DNA from: Haliotispira sp965263485
GTDB taxonomy: Bacteria; Spirochaetota; Spirochaetia; SP-2023
DNA length: 64,000 bases
NCBI GenBank assembly: GCA_965263485.1
Contig: CBDHHO010000004.1
Span: 186,001 to 250,000 of the forward strand
Direction: 5' to 3'
Below the pieces are notes generated by a model, which was not told where the DNA came from, did not search any database, and worked only from the letters and a program-made list of their open reading frames with translations. A program made the position numbers and the translations under genes. Below are positions 1-9,176 of the stretch, in pieces. Position 1 is the first letter of the stretch. Every line of letters starts with the position of its first letter.

Positions 1-1448
1 TTGTCATTCCATGGATAATCGGTCTTCACGCCCAGCTTGACCGTGCCAAATTCTGGCAAATCCAGCCGGATCTGGCAGCTACTGTACAAGTGCAAATACA
101 AAGCAGAAGGGGCAATACTTGTCAGCCATTCATGTATGCGGGCTATAGTGCGCACATATTGGGGGGGACAACAAACACAGCTATGCACTAGCCAGCGTTT
201 TCTGGCTTCATGCTGATGTTGGGCAGAGCCAGCAGCTGCTGCAACAACAGAAACCTGGTCTCCACTTTTCCATAGATCTCGATTTCTTTTGGCAAGGGGA
301 TTCGCGTAAAAAAATGCTGTTCCCTTCAGATTCGCTCCAGATAATCCAGAGTTATACATAACTAATTCTATAATATCAGCAAATCTTCCTTCACCATGTA
401 TTTGCAACATTTTCTGTGCCCACATAGCCATACCAATATTGGCACAGGTCTCATTATAGGCCCTTCTGTTAGGCAATTGATACTCATATCCAAAAGCCTC
501 GTGCACTAAGTCGTGGCGGCTGGATAGACCATTATACAGTGCCCCCACAGCACCCGTGATATAAAGTTTCCGGCTGACTACATTATCCCATAAACGCAAT
601 AGTGCTGTGTTTAAATCCAACTCTCCGGTTTCAGAAAGCACATCGCTTGCTCCAGCCCATAAGTATGTCCCCGTGACAGCATGACCCACGGCTTCATCTT
701 CAGACGGCAGAGGAATGCGGGCTTGAGTCTGGTCCGTAGGCAGATCTGTGTCTTGCTCGATATTCCCCGCATCGGCCAAACTGCTTTGACGGGCTGATTG
801 TACCTGGCCTGCGCCCCTCATACGAACAAATATATTTGCAAGTTCCAGGTATTTTCTGTCGCCAGTTAAGCGGTAGAGGTCCACACAACCCATAATTTGT
901 GATGGATTAAAACCAAAGTAGTTCAATGGTCTGAGCTGAAACACTGAATACAGATAGTCACAGGCTTTTTTTGCAATGTTCAGAAGAGCTTCTTTTCCTG
1001 TATTTAAGTAATGACAACATGATGTGGTAAACAAATGGCCCAGATTATACAGCTCATGGTGGCGCGAATCTTGCCAGCGTTCTTTATCGGACATCTGAAT
1101 CTGTGTGCAAATATACCCGTCCGGCTCCTGGGCACGTGCAATATCATCAATATATTCGTCCATCTTCGCGCTCAAAGCAGCATCTTTTGTCTGTCCATAC
1201 ACGGAAGCGACAGCTTCCAGCCATTTATAACAGTCCCCATCACTCCAGAATGTGCCGCGATGAGCCTGTCCATTATTTTCTGCGCAATTTCTGAAATTGA
1301 GCAGGTATGCCCCATTATCCGGATTGAGAAAGGCTTGCTCCAACACAAAAATCATTTCCCTGCGACATTGACCAAAGCGGTCTCCCCAGAAACCTGCCTG
1401 CCAGGAAAATTCTTCTAGTGAGGGGGTCATCTTTGCCCGTTCAAACAT
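1..1448 (-). CDS. Glycoside hydrolase family 127 (beta-L-arabinofuranosidase, DUF1680), 3' end beyond window
   Basis: The minus strand from ATG 1448 stays open to the window edge (482 codons visible). Family hallmarks of GH127 are readable in order: YITGAVGA, then HEAFGYEYQLPN, AYNETCANIG, and CVCCPPQ. In the characterised enzyme HypBA1 the acid/base Glu, the zinc ligands Glu and Cys of the E-T-C motif, and the nucleophile Cys of the C-x-C-C stretch lie in these motifs, and all are present here. No signal peptide is visible, so the enzyme is probably cytoplasmic and acts on imported arabino-oligosaccharides. AGGA lies 7-8 bases before the ATG. It is the last visible gene of the minus-strand sugar island, 75 bp after the ABC binding protein. 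The family assignment is firm; the exact substrate is inferred. Confidence 0.85.
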   Translation of the reverse strand, partial: MFERAKMTPSLEEFSWQAGFWGDRFGQCRREMIFVLEQAFLNPDNGAYLLNFRNCAENNGQAHRGTFWSDGDCYKWLEAVASVYGQTKDAALSAKMDEYIDDIARAQEPDGYICTQIQMSDKERWQDSRHHELYNLGHLFTTSCCHYLNTGKEALLNIAKKACDYLYSVFQLRPLNYFGFNPSQIMGCVDLYRLTGDRKYLELANIFVRMRGAGQVQSARQSSLADAGNIEQDTDLPTDQTQARIPLPSEDEAVGHAVTGTYLWAGASDVLSETGELDLNTALLRLWDNVVSRKLYITGAVGALYNGLSSRHDLVHEAFGYEYQLPNRRAYNETCANIGMAMWAQKMLQIHGEGRFADIIELVMYNSGLSGANLKGTAFFYANPLAKRNRDLWKSGDQVSVVAAAAGSAQHQHEARKRWLVHSCVCCPPQYVRTIARIHEWLTSIAPSALYLHLYSSCQIRLDLPEFGTVKLGVKTDYPWND

Positions 1449-1522
1449 GGTCTATCCTGCCTTTACATACCCCATCCCCTCACATAGCAGGCAATGGGAG
1501 TATATTTATTATCCCTTAGTCC

Positions 1523-2803
1523 CTAGCGATGGGAGCCGGGAATCGAAGTCAGCGCATCTTGAACAAAGGATTCCACCGCATCGTCCACCGTAACACTGCT
1601 GTCCAGAATCATACTCAATACGGGAGCCCCAACTATCTTCATGGCCAGATTAGAATTTTTTCCAAAAGAAGGGCCTATGGAGATATGCTCTGCACTCTCT
1701 TGCCACAAAGCCAAAGGATTTTGACCATTAAGAAATTCAAATGTATTGTCTTTCATCATCGCCGTAATCCTCTTGTCCGCGGGAAAGTCATTTAAAGGAG
1801 AGAGTAAGGAAAACCCGCGCTGCGGATTGGTTGTGAACGCCTTGATAATGTCTACAGACGTTTGGATATGTTCCGAATATGGATTGACAATAAGTCCCCA
1901 GTAACCTTGGAAGGACGGAGCCAAATAGGTCGAGCGCCATTCCCCGGAACTATCAGGAATGGCGGCTTTCAATATGAACGGCAGTGCCCACGGAGCAGCG
2001 GCGACAGAAAAAAGCCGCCCTTGTGGATAAAGGTTGCCTACTGCGTTACTGCCCGATGTATCTGAAACGACACGCAAATCAATTAAGGATTTCATATACG
2101 TGTAAGCATCGCGAATCAGTGCCGAATTAATTGTGCCATCTTCAGCAATCAAAGCCTGGTTAGTGGAACGCAAATATGCCCGCACAAAGGAATCAAATTC
2201 AGTAATCATGAAATCTCTGCGGCCAGACTTTTCTGAAACAATCTGGGCAAGCTTGAGAAACCCATCCCAAGTTTTCGTCATGGCACCAATTCCCTCAGGG
2301 GCATCTGTGCCAAGGTATTCTATTGTTTTGGCACTGCTGTAAAAAAGCACTGTAGGGGCGACTTTCCAGCCAATGGTCAGAAATTTTCCATCACGCATAC
2401 CAAGATCAAGAGCGAAATCGTAGTAATTTCCACGCAATTCCTGCTCCGGGTCAAAGCCGTATTCTTTCATGTCTACAGCAAGGCTGTATTGAAAAAAACG
2501 CTCCATGTTCTCATCGCCCTGATAAAATAAATTGGGACGACCGCTTTTGGAGCGCAGAGCATTTTGCAGTTTGTTCTGGTACTCCTTCATAGGAAAAGCA
2601 TTGATCGTAAAATCGACCTGAGGGAACTCATCTGCCACAGCGTCAGCAAATGACTGCATTTCGCCGGCTCCCCAACTCCATATTTCAATGGGAATGCGTT
2701 CCTGCGCTTCTTGATTGGCTTGTTTAGCGCACGAAGCAAAGAACAGAGCCAATAAAAAGTACATACTCATTAATTTTCTTCCATAGTAGTTACGATTACT
2801 CAT
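1523..2803 (-). CDS. Sugar ABC transporter substrate-binding lipoprotein (family 1)
   Basis: 426-residue extracellular solute-binding protein. The N-terminus has a positively charged start, a hydrophobic segment and the lipobox FASC (Cys about residue 25), so the protein should be a lipid-anchored periplasmic receptor. IEIWSWGAGEM directly after the linker is typical of carbohydrate-binding family 1 proteins (MalE/UgpB-like). It is followed at 2836-4589 by two MalFG-type permeases in the same direction, so it is the receptor of that importer. No ATPase is encoded with them; a shared MsmK-type ATPase elsewhere is likely. The sulfatase and GH127 next to it suggest an oligosaccharide ligand, but the ligand cannot be read from sequence. 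Confidence 0.85.
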   Translation of the reverse strand: MSNRNYYGRKLMSMYFLLALFFASCAKQANQEAQERIPIEIWSWGAGEMQSFADAVADEFPQVDFTINAFPMKEYQNKLQNALRSKSGRPNLFYQGDENMERFFQYSLAVDMKEYGFDPEQELRGNYYDFALDLGMRDGKFLTIGWKVAPTVLFYSSAKTIEYLGTDAPEGIGAMTKTWDGFLKLAQIVSEKSGRRDFMITEFDSFVRAYLRSTNQALIAEDGTINSALIRDAYTYMKSLIDLRVVSDTSGSNAVGNLYPQGRLFSVAAAPWALPFILKAAIPDSSGEWRSTYLAPSFQGYWGLIVNPYSEHIQTSVDIIKAFTTNPQRGFSLLSPLNDFPADKRITAMMKDNTFEFLNGQNPLALWQESAEHISIGPSFGKNSNLAMKIVGAPVLSMILDSSVTVDDAVESFVQDALTSIPGSHR

Positions 2804-2835
2804 GGTTACACTCCTTACAAAAGATTGGCATACAG

Positions 2836-3675
2836 TTATTCTTTAACTGCTCCCATATTGTTTGCGTTGAAAATTTGTTTGTAAAACAAACTGAATATTA
2901 ATACCGCAATGGATACAGACAAGGCTAAAGCGAGTGATGTAGCTCCGGGATTGTAATCCTGGGGCGATGTAATAAGATTCAAAACTACGGGAATCGGCAT
3001 TCTTTCTTGCGATATAAGAACAACGAGAGGATTGATATAATTATTCCAAAGGCTGACGAAAACGATTAGTCCCATTGTAAATATCGCAGGAGCTGCAAGC
3101 GGAAGCACATGCCGGTGAAAAATTGTGAGATCGCTGGCACCCTCTACCCTTGCGGCTTCAATCAACTCATCGTGCACCGCCCGCTCTATATATTGCCGGG
3201 TAAAAAAGACCGTAGCCGGATTGCCAATAGCCGGAATAATCAGGGGCCAGTAGGTATCCAGCATATTGTATTTGTTGACTAAGTCGAAAAAACCCACAAT
3301 CCCGATCTGCCAAGGTGTGATTAAAGTCCCGATTACAATCGCAAATACAATTTTCCTGCCGGTAAAATTAATTTTTGACAAGGCATATCCCGCCATAGAT
3401 CCGAAATAACAGGATAAGGCAGTCCCGGAAAAAGCAATGATTACTGAGTTTAAAAGGGCTCTCAGGAAATTAATTTTAGATTCCATGATAGTCCAGTTTT
3501 CTACCAGAGATTTTCCAATGATAAAAGAAAAGCCCCGGGCTATTTCTACATTAGACCTTGTCGCATTGATATATACACTGATAAATGGAATAATACACAC
3601 TACAGCCACAAAAAACAGACTGAAATTCACAAACAGACGAGAAGATAGTTTGTTCTTTATTGATTCATCGTTCAT
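2836..3675 (-). CDS. Carbohydrate ABC transporter permease (MalG type)
   Basis: 279-residue inner-membrane permease of the MalG/UgpE class. Six hydrophobic segments are visible, and the EAA loop that docks the ATPase reads EAARVEGASDLTIFHRHVLP, about residues 168-187. It lies 14 bp after the MalF-type permease and 32 bp before the binding-protein gene, so the three form one operon transcribed leftward. It should make one half of the membrane channel of a sugar or oligosaccharide importer. Family assignment is firm from the EAA loop and the gene context; the substrate is unknown. Confidence 0.88.
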   Translation of the reverse strand: MNDESIKNKLSSRLFVNFSLFFVAVVCIIPFISVYINATRSNVEIARGFSFIIGKSLVENWTIMESKINFLRALLNSVIIAFSGTALSCYFGSMAGYALSKINFTGRKIVFAIVIGTLITPWQIGIVGFFDLVNKYNMLDTYWPLIIPAIGNPATVFFTRQYIERAVHDELIEAARVEGASDLTIFHRHVLPLAAPAIFTMGLIVFVSLWNNYINPLVVLISQERMPIPVVLNLITSPQDYNPGATSLALALSVSIAVLIFSLFYKQIFNANNMGAVKE

Positions 3676-3689
3676 AACAAGCTCTCTCC

Positions 3690-4589
3690 CTAAATGTATT
3701 TCTCTTTGAAGAATTTATTTGCTCTATTGATCCCTCCGGTTCCCAATAAAATAAGAAAAAATAGTATAATTCCAACGGAAGCACCATAACCCATCTGATT
3801 GGCATAAAATGCTTTGCGGTACAGATAAAAAATCATGGTAGTCAGGGAATCTTCCGGACTGCCCGTCCCTGCAGTCAGCAAGTATGGCTGCTCAAATATC
3901 TGCAGGCCTCCAACCAGAGATGTTACCAGAATATAAAATATGATCGGCCGCAGAATAGGCAGGGTAATCAGTAAAAATGCTTTGAAAGGGGTACAGCCAT
4001 CGATGTTGGCCGATTCAAACAAAGAGGACGGAATCGCCGCAATCGCAGAAGAGATATAGAGGATAAAGACTCCAAAGAATTGCATCCAAATCATCAGAGA
4101 TACAATACCACGTGCGGTCCATTTATTTCCCATCCAGCTGATCGATTCGCCCTGGTAACCCAAATGCACAAACAGGCTGTTAATCAGGCCGGAATCCCGG
4201 CTGAATAAATTTAGAAATATCAGCGCGATAGCCGCAGAAGAAACCAGATTTGGGAAATAAAAGATCGCATGCCATATCTTGAGCCCTTTGATCTTCATAT
4301 AGTGGAATATCCCGGAAAAATAAAACGCAGACAGTAACTGAAAGACAAAACACACTATCCAAATATAAAATGTGTTGAATACAGCGAGTTTAAATACCGG
4401 ATCGTAAAATAGTTTCTGGAAATTCCCCAGGCCAATAAAACGGGCATTGGTGAATCCGCTGTACTCTGTAAATCCTAAATAAAATGAATACAGGATAGGA
4501 TAAATCTGGAATGATAAAAAAACCAGTAAAAATGGAGTGACAAATATCAGTCCCCAGATGTTTTTACGGTAAAACTTATTACTTTTCAT
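3690..4589 (-). CDS. Carbohydrate ABC transporter permease (MalF type)
   Basis: 299-residue inner-membrane permease of the MalF/UgpA class. Six hydrophobic segments start with LIFVTPFLLVFLSFQIYPI. The EAA loop reads ESANIDGCTPFKAFLLITLP. It is the upstream partner of the MalG-type permease (14-bp gap) and starts 38 bp after the sulfatase stop, so the sulfatase and this importer are probably co-transcribed. It should form the second half of the channel. Base composition is AT-rich like its neighbours in the left third of the window. Confidence 0.88.
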   Translation of the reverse strand: MKSNKFYRKNIWGLIFVTPFLLVFLSFQIYPILYSFYLGFTEYSGFTNARFIGLGNFQKLFYDPVFKLAVFNTFYIWIVCFVFQLLSAFYFSGIFHYMKIKGLKIWHAIFYFPNLVSSAAIALIFLNLFSRDSGLINSLFVHLGYQGESISWMGNKWTARGIVSLMIWMQFFGVFILYISSAIAAIPSSLFESANIDGCTPFKAFLLITLPILRPIIFYILVTSLVGGLQIFEQPYLLTAGTGSPEDSLTTMIFYLYRKAFYANQMGYGASVGIILFFLILLGTGGINRANKFFKEKYI

Positions 4590-4627
4590 ATATGCTGGGA
4601 TCCTCCTGACAAGTCTCTAACGGGACC

Positions 4628-6034
4628 TTAATATAACGGTGTTCCGTGGTTCCATTCGGTATCAGACAAGGGGACCGCCCGATTCATAGAAGACAGCAGC
4701 AGCCTGTAAGCTTCCATCTTATAACAGTCATACTTACTATTATCCCAGAGATTACAGCACTCCTGTGAATCTATATCTATATTATATATCTCCCCATAAT
4801 CCCTGTTGATATAATGTACAACCTTAACTCCATCTTTTAATATTCCTCGTATCCCGCCAGCTTCCATATAAATATGTTCTCGAACTTTAATATCTTTGCC
4901 GTCATTCCAGTACATGCTGTACGGAAAATCAGAAATATTGTCAGGAATATTTGATCCGGCTATTTGCAGGCAGGTGGACGCAATGTCGATATTGGAAACC
5001 AAGTCATTGACTACCTTGCCATTGAAATTTGCAATGGGAGGTTTGACAAATAAAGGAATGCGCATAAGGCTCTCTGTCAGGCATTGCAGTTTTTCAACCA
5101 TACCCAGATGTCCCATAAAATCACCATGATCTGAAGTAAAAATAATCGTGGTATTGTCATATACGCCCGTATCTTTTAATGTTTTAACCACTTCCCCTAT
5201 TTCCTGGTCTATCAGTGTAATATTGGCATAATAAGCCCTTTTAGTTCTCAAAAAAGCTTTCCGGCTATAGTCCTTTAGATATATCTGTGAATATCCTCCC
5301 ATTTTCCTGTAGTGCCGGGGGCGATTATTCAGGTCTTTAAAACTGGTTTCAGGCAACGGTATGCTATCCAATGGATATAATTCGGCGTATTCCGTCCCCT
5401 CACAATCATAGGGATGGTGCGGCCCCGGAAAAGACAGATTCAGGAACCAGGGCTGGCCGGAATCAGATGAGACTCTCTCCTTCAGCCACTCTTTACCGAG
5501 TTCTCCAATGAAGTAATCGAGATGATATTTCGTTTCCGCCAGCCATTTGCAGCCGCTGATCAGTTCTCCGGGATTCTTTTCCGTCATGCTGGAAATATCA
5601 ACTTGATTGCTCTTCAGATATTCCAGGTAAGCCTGGATTGTTTCCGGTTCCGCGTCCGGCGAATGGCCGTCAATGATATTTTCGTAATCATACCCACGGT
5701 GAACTTTGGAACCGGCAAAATGTTGTTTCCCTATTGCTGCAGTATAGTAACCCAAATCCTGCAAGCGGCTCATAAACGTCACTTCGTCCGCTGGTAGCTT
5801 TGTGATAAAAGTCGGAACCCGACATTCAGACGGATATTTCCCTGTCATTATTGAAGCGCGTGAAGAAATACAAGAGGGGCTGGTACAGTAAGCATTCGCA
5901 AAGTAGATGCTGTCATGAAGCAACGTATCTATATTGGGCGTTATTATCGCAGGGTTCACACATGTAAAGGTGTCAAACCTCTGCTGGTCTGTCATAATGA
6001 ATAATATATTGCTTCTTCTTGCCTTGTGGTTCAT
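4628..6034 (-). CDS. Sulfatase (formylglycine-dependent, type I)
   Basis: 468-residue alkaline-phosphatase-fold sulfatase. NILFIMTDQQRFDT near the N-terminus supplies the metal-binding Asp pair. The modification site reads SPSCISSRASIMTGKYP, and TSDHGDFMGHLG carries the C-terminal metal Asp and His. The Cys would be converted to formylglycine. The core C-x-S-S-R differs from the usual C-x-(P/A)-x-R at the third position. ATG 6034 was chosen over an in-frame ATG at 6181 that lies inside dctM; 6034 is 12 bp after the dctM stop and the protein then starts just before the first conserved strand. No signal peptide is seen, so it may act on imported sulfated sugars. No maturase gene is in the window. 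Confidence 0.85.
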   Translation of the reverse strand: MNHKARRSNILFIMTDQQRFDTFTCVNPAIITPNIDTLLHDSIYFANAYCTSPSCISSRASIMTGKYPSECRVPTFITKLPADEVTFMSRLQDLGYYTAAIGKQHFAGSKVHRGYDYENIIDGHSPDAEPETIQAYLEYLKSNQVDISSMTEKNPGELISGCKWLAETKYHLDYFIGELGKEWLKERVSSDSGQPWFLNLSFPGPHHPYDCEGTEYAELYPLDSIPLPETSFKDLNNRPRHYRKMGGYSQIYLKDYSRKAFLRTKRAYYANITLIDQEIGEVVKTLKDTGVYDNTTIIFTSDHGDFMGHLGMVEKLQCLTESLMRIPLFVKPPIANFNGKVVNDLVSNIDIASTCLQIAGSNIPDNISDFPYSMYWNDGKDIKVREHIYMEAGGIRGILKDGVKVVHYINRDYGEIYNIDIDSQECCNLWDNSKYDCYKMEAYRLLLSSMNRAVPLSDTEWNHGTPLY

Positions 6035-6045
6035 TTCAGATAACC

Positions 6046-7341
6046 TTATTGCAATAACCCTGGCAGGAACAAAGTAACCCCCGGAAACAAAATGATCAAA
6101 AGCAACAACAAGCAGAATGCGCCAAAGAATATCAACGTCCATTTCATGCTTCTGCTGAGGGAAATGTCGGCGATCATACATGCCAGCAGAAGACTGATTC
6201 CGTAGGGAGGCGTGATTTTCCCTATGGACAGTGCCATGATGATCAAAATCCCCATCTGCAATTGGTTGACACCAACTTGAGATGCCAGAGCTGCGAGGAC
6301 CGGAACAAAGATCAACATTGCCGGAGCCGGATCCATAAAAGTCCCCAGAAACAAAAACAACAATGTTACAAATAGCAGAAATATAATGGGAATGGTTGTA
6401 AACATCTGGAAAATATTTCCAGACACACCGAGAATATCGTAGTATGAGAGCAACCAGCCAAATACCGTTGCCGTACCGACGCAGAACATGACTATGGCGG
6501 TCAACTTTGCCGTATCGACGGCCACTTCAAATAAAATTTTCAGGCTGACTTTTCTGTAAATAAATGTTCCAACCAGCACAATGTAGACAGAGGCAACCGC
6601 AGAAGACTCTGTAGCCGTCATAACACCGGTCAATATTCCACCTATTATAACCACTACAACACTTAGAGGAATGATTCCTTTTCCCAGTATGCTTATTTTT
6701 TCCTTTGCGGTATAGCATATATTGCTTTTCTTCCCGATATTATTCCGGCGGGCATAAATATAAGCAATGATTAACTGCTGGAGTCCGACCAAAATTCCGG
6801 GAATATATCCTGCGACAAACAACGCTCCAATAGAAACATTGGCTGCTGCCCCATAAATGATCATCAGGATACTCGGCGGAATGATGCTTCCGATGGAAGA
6901 AGAGGCCGCCGTCAGAGCTGCGCTGAATCCTTTATCATAGCCCTTCTGATTCATCGCAGGGATCAGAATAGAGCCTATTCCCGCGACATCAGCCGTAGAA
7001 GAGCCGGAAATTCCCCCCGTGAGCATACTGGAGACGACGTTAATATGGGCCAGTCCCCCCCGGATACGCCCGACCAGGAGGTCCGATATTTTGACAATGT
7101 CTTCTGTAATACCGACCTTGTTCATCATCAGTGCGGCAAACATAAAACCGGGAATTGCGAGCAGCAGGAAGCTGTCTATGCCGGAATAAATGCGTAGCGG
7201 AAGGATAATTAAATCGAGTCCGGGATCCAGCAACACGGCCAGCAGAGAAGAAAAAAACAGGGAAAACGCCAGTGGGACACCTGTAAACAGGAGCAGTGTA
7301 AAGCTGCCAATCAGGGACAGGAGCATTATGTAAGAATCCAT
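6046..7341 (-). CDS. dctM: TRAP transporter large permease (DctM)
   Basis: 431-residue integral membrane protein, hydrophobic throughout with about twelve segments. It has the DctM-family features GSSTADVAGIGSILIPAM and GSIIPPSILMIIYG and a C-terminal ITPPYGISLLL. It forms the ion-coupled channel of a tripartite ATP-independent periplasmic transporter for organic acids or sugar acids. The start abuts the stop of dctQ (7342), which shows tight translational coupling. With dctQ and dctP it makes a complete DctPQM set. The neighbouring KDG kinase and KDPG aldolase fit a uronate or other sugar-acid substrate; that is inference. Confidence 0.92.
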   Translation of the reverse strand: MDSYIMLLSLIGSFTLLLFTGVPLAFSLFFSSLLAVLLDPGLDLIILPLRIYSGIDSFLLLAIPGFMFAALMMNKVGITEDIVKISDLLVGRIRGGLAHINVVSSMLTGGISGSSTADVAGIGSILIPAMNQKGYDKGFSAALTAASSSIGSIIPPSILMIIYGAAANVSIGALFVAGYIPGILVGLQQLIIAYIYARRNNIGKKSNICYTAKEKISILGKGIIPLSVVVVIIGGILTGVMTATESSAVASVYIVLVGTFIYRKVSLKILFEVAVDTAKLTAIVMFCVGTATVFGWLLSYYDILGVSGNIFQMFTTIPIIFLLFVTLLFLFLGTFMDPAPAMLIFVPVLAALASQVGVNQLQMGILIIMALSIGKITPPYGISLLLACMIADISLSRSMKWTLIFFGAFCLLLLLIILFPGVTLFLPGLLQ

Positions 7342-7866
7342 TTACCCCTCACTAGCCTGCCCCGCCGACAAATTATTTTCAGAATGAGACGTATGGAAGA
7401 GCCTGTCCAGGGCCATGAGAACGATCAAGATCCCTGAGAAAAACAGGGATATATAGATATATACCATCATTACGCCCGTTGCAGAGTTTTTTTTCAGAAA
7501 GCCCAGCTCCACAAAGCCATAAGCACTCCAGGCAAAAACAGCCCCGCCCAGCAGGACAAGAACACTCATAATTATCCTGTAAACAATCTCTCCATTGCCA
7601 TTCAGCAAATTGGAGAGAATATCTACCTTGAAATGCTGGCTTTTCCTGACGGCAAGGGCGGCTCCGATCATACACATCCACAAGAAGAACAATGGAATCA
7701 GAAATTGCAAAACAGGCCAGGATACGCCAAACACATAGCGGTTCAATACCTGGATAAAGAGAACGGACAGGCACAAGAGGCAGCTGACTGCCAAAATAAT
7801 CTCCAAGACTTTCTCCAGGATATCAATAAATGCCGTGTAGACTTTCAAAGCTTTCATTTCAAGCAC
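7342..7866 (-). CDS. dctQ: TRAP transporter small permease (DctQ)
   Basis: 174-residue protein with four hydrophobic segments, the standard DctQ topology. It includes the family pattern VLNRYVFGVSWPVLQFLIPL in the second segment. It associates with DctM in the inner membrane. It follows dctP by 8 bp and abuts dctM, so all three are translated from one message. Length is normal for the family. Confidence 0.9.
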   Translation of the reverse strand: MLEMKALKVYTAFIDILEKVLEIILAVSCLLCLSVLFIQVLNRYVFGVSWPVLQFLIPLFFLWMCMIGAALAVRKSQHFKVDILSNLLNGNGEIVYRIIMSVLVLLGGAVFAWSAYGFVELGFLKKNSATGVMMVYIYISLFFSGILIVLMALDRLFHTSHSENNLSAGQASEG

Positions 7867-7874
7867 AACAATAC

Positions 7875-8873
7875 TTATTCCGCAGCATTCTTTATTGCCG
7901 CAGCGACCGTTTCCAATCCCTTTTCTTTGGCAAAATCGGCAATAATCTTTTCAGAAGCCTGGATCAGAGGCTGCTTATCCGGCTCTGTGAAGTTTACATT
8001 GTAATCCTTCTTCAGTTTGTCCATATTTTTCTGATCCAATTCGCCTTCCAGCTTTACATCAAAGTCGGCCGCTTCCCTGGCTGCTTCTAAAAAGGCCGTC
8101 TGCAAATCAGCAGGGAGCGAAGAGAATTTCTGCTCATTAATAATCAGGGGCCTTACCGTTATGCTATGCTGTGTCAAGGCAATATTCTTGGCCACTTCTG
8201 CCCAGCGAGCGGTAGTGAAGGTAGAAAATTCGTTTTCCGCACCGTCGACCACACCGGTCTGTAAGGCTGTGTATACCTCGGGGAATGACACCACAGAACC
8301 TATCGCACCCAAGGCCTTCCACCAGTTGATCATCACATCCCATTCCCAGGTGCGCATTTTCAAACCTTTAAGATCCGCAATGGACTGGATCGGCTTAGAG
8401 GTCGTAATCATATTTCTGTGGGCACCGCCAAAGTATCCTATGATTTTAATTCCGGCCTGTTTCTCGTATTCTGCTGCAATATCCGAGCCGACCTTGCCGC
8501 GAGTTACCTTCATCATGTGTTCTTTACTGGAAAAAATGTATGGCAGTTCCAGAATCCCGGTCACCGGGCCATATTCCGCCATAACTCCCGGAGTGCTCAC
8601 AGTAAGATCAATGCTGCCGGTTTTGACTCCGTCCAATAATTCAGGGTTAGAACCCAAGCTGCCGTTGTCAAAGACTTTTATGACGATCTTCCCTTGGGTT
8701 TTTTCCGATACGAGTTTCGCAAACTCACGGGAAGAAATGCTGTGTGGATGCTCTGATGGTGTTACCAGTCCAAGCTTCATTGTGATGGTATCAGAAGCAC
8801 CACCGCCCCCCCGGGCAAGCAGACTGACTGTGGTACAAAAAAACAATATAAAAACAAACGCAATATTTCTCAC
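7875..8873 (-). CDS. dctP: TRAP transporter substrate-binding protein (DctP)
   Basis: 332-residue periplasmic receptor. A hydrophobic signal peptide runs through FVFILFFCTTVSLLARGGG, followed by the DctP fold with GGAHRNMITTSKPI, LKGLKMRTWE and the YTALQTGVVDGAEN helix. The GTG at 8873 is preferred because AAAGGAG lies 6 bases upstream; an in-frame ATG at 8894 falls in the end of a mobile repeat (8889-9109) and is probably fortuitous. The repeat sits in the 5' untranslated region, so the promoter of dctPQM may lie in or beyond it. A run of seven G occurs at the signal-peptide cleavage region. Confidence 0.9.
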   Translation of the reverse strand: MRNIAFVFILFFCTTVSLLARGGGGASDTITMKLGLVTPSEHPHSISSREFAKLVSEKTQGKIVIKVFDNGSLGSNPELLDGVKTGSIDLTVSTPGVMAEYGPVTGILELPYIFSSKEHMMKVTRGKVGSDIAAEYEKQAGIKIIGYFGGAHRNMITTSKPIQSIADLKGLKMRTWEWDVMINWWKALGAIGSVVSFPEVYTALQTGVVDGAENEFSTFTTARWAEVAKNIALTQHSITVRPLIINEQKFSSLPADLQTAFLEAAREAADFDVKLEGELDQKNMDKLKKDYNVNFTEPDKQPLIQASEKIIADFAKEKGLETVAAAIKNAAE

Positions 8874-8888
8874 TTTTGTCTCCTTAAA

Positions 8889-9109
8889 GGGCATCTCTAA
8901 AAATTTGCTTTTGATGCCAGACGAAGGGATTTTTTACAGCAGCGAGGAACGGGAGCCGAGGTATACTTTGTTGTATGGTACAGGCTTCCATGCTTCCACC
9001 TGGGAGGAAATGCAGGCCGTGCGCAGCAAGAGCCTGCTGCCTCTCCTGACAAAGCTGCTCCGTGAAAAAAAGCAAGTCTGGCGCAAAATTGGAATTTTTA
9101 GAGGTGCCC
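8889..9109. mobile_element. Complete MITE copy, 221 bp, TSD TAAA
   Basis: Starts GGGCATCTCTAAAAAT and ends with the inverse (ATTTTTAGAGGTGCCC). It is flanked by perfect TAAA duplications at 8885-8888 and 9110-9113. The ends match those of the IS at 13801-15051; the interior does not. It has no coding capacity and lies in the gap between the aldo/keto reductase at 9177 and dctP. The interior shares blocks such as GGCCGTGCGCAGCAAGAGCC with copies at 32668-32878 and elsewhere. Confidence 0.88.
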
Positions 9110-9176
9110 TAAAGCTAGTGTGTGTCATATTCTCCATACTCCAATTCTCCTTAAAGTTAAAACAAAGATTCACAAA

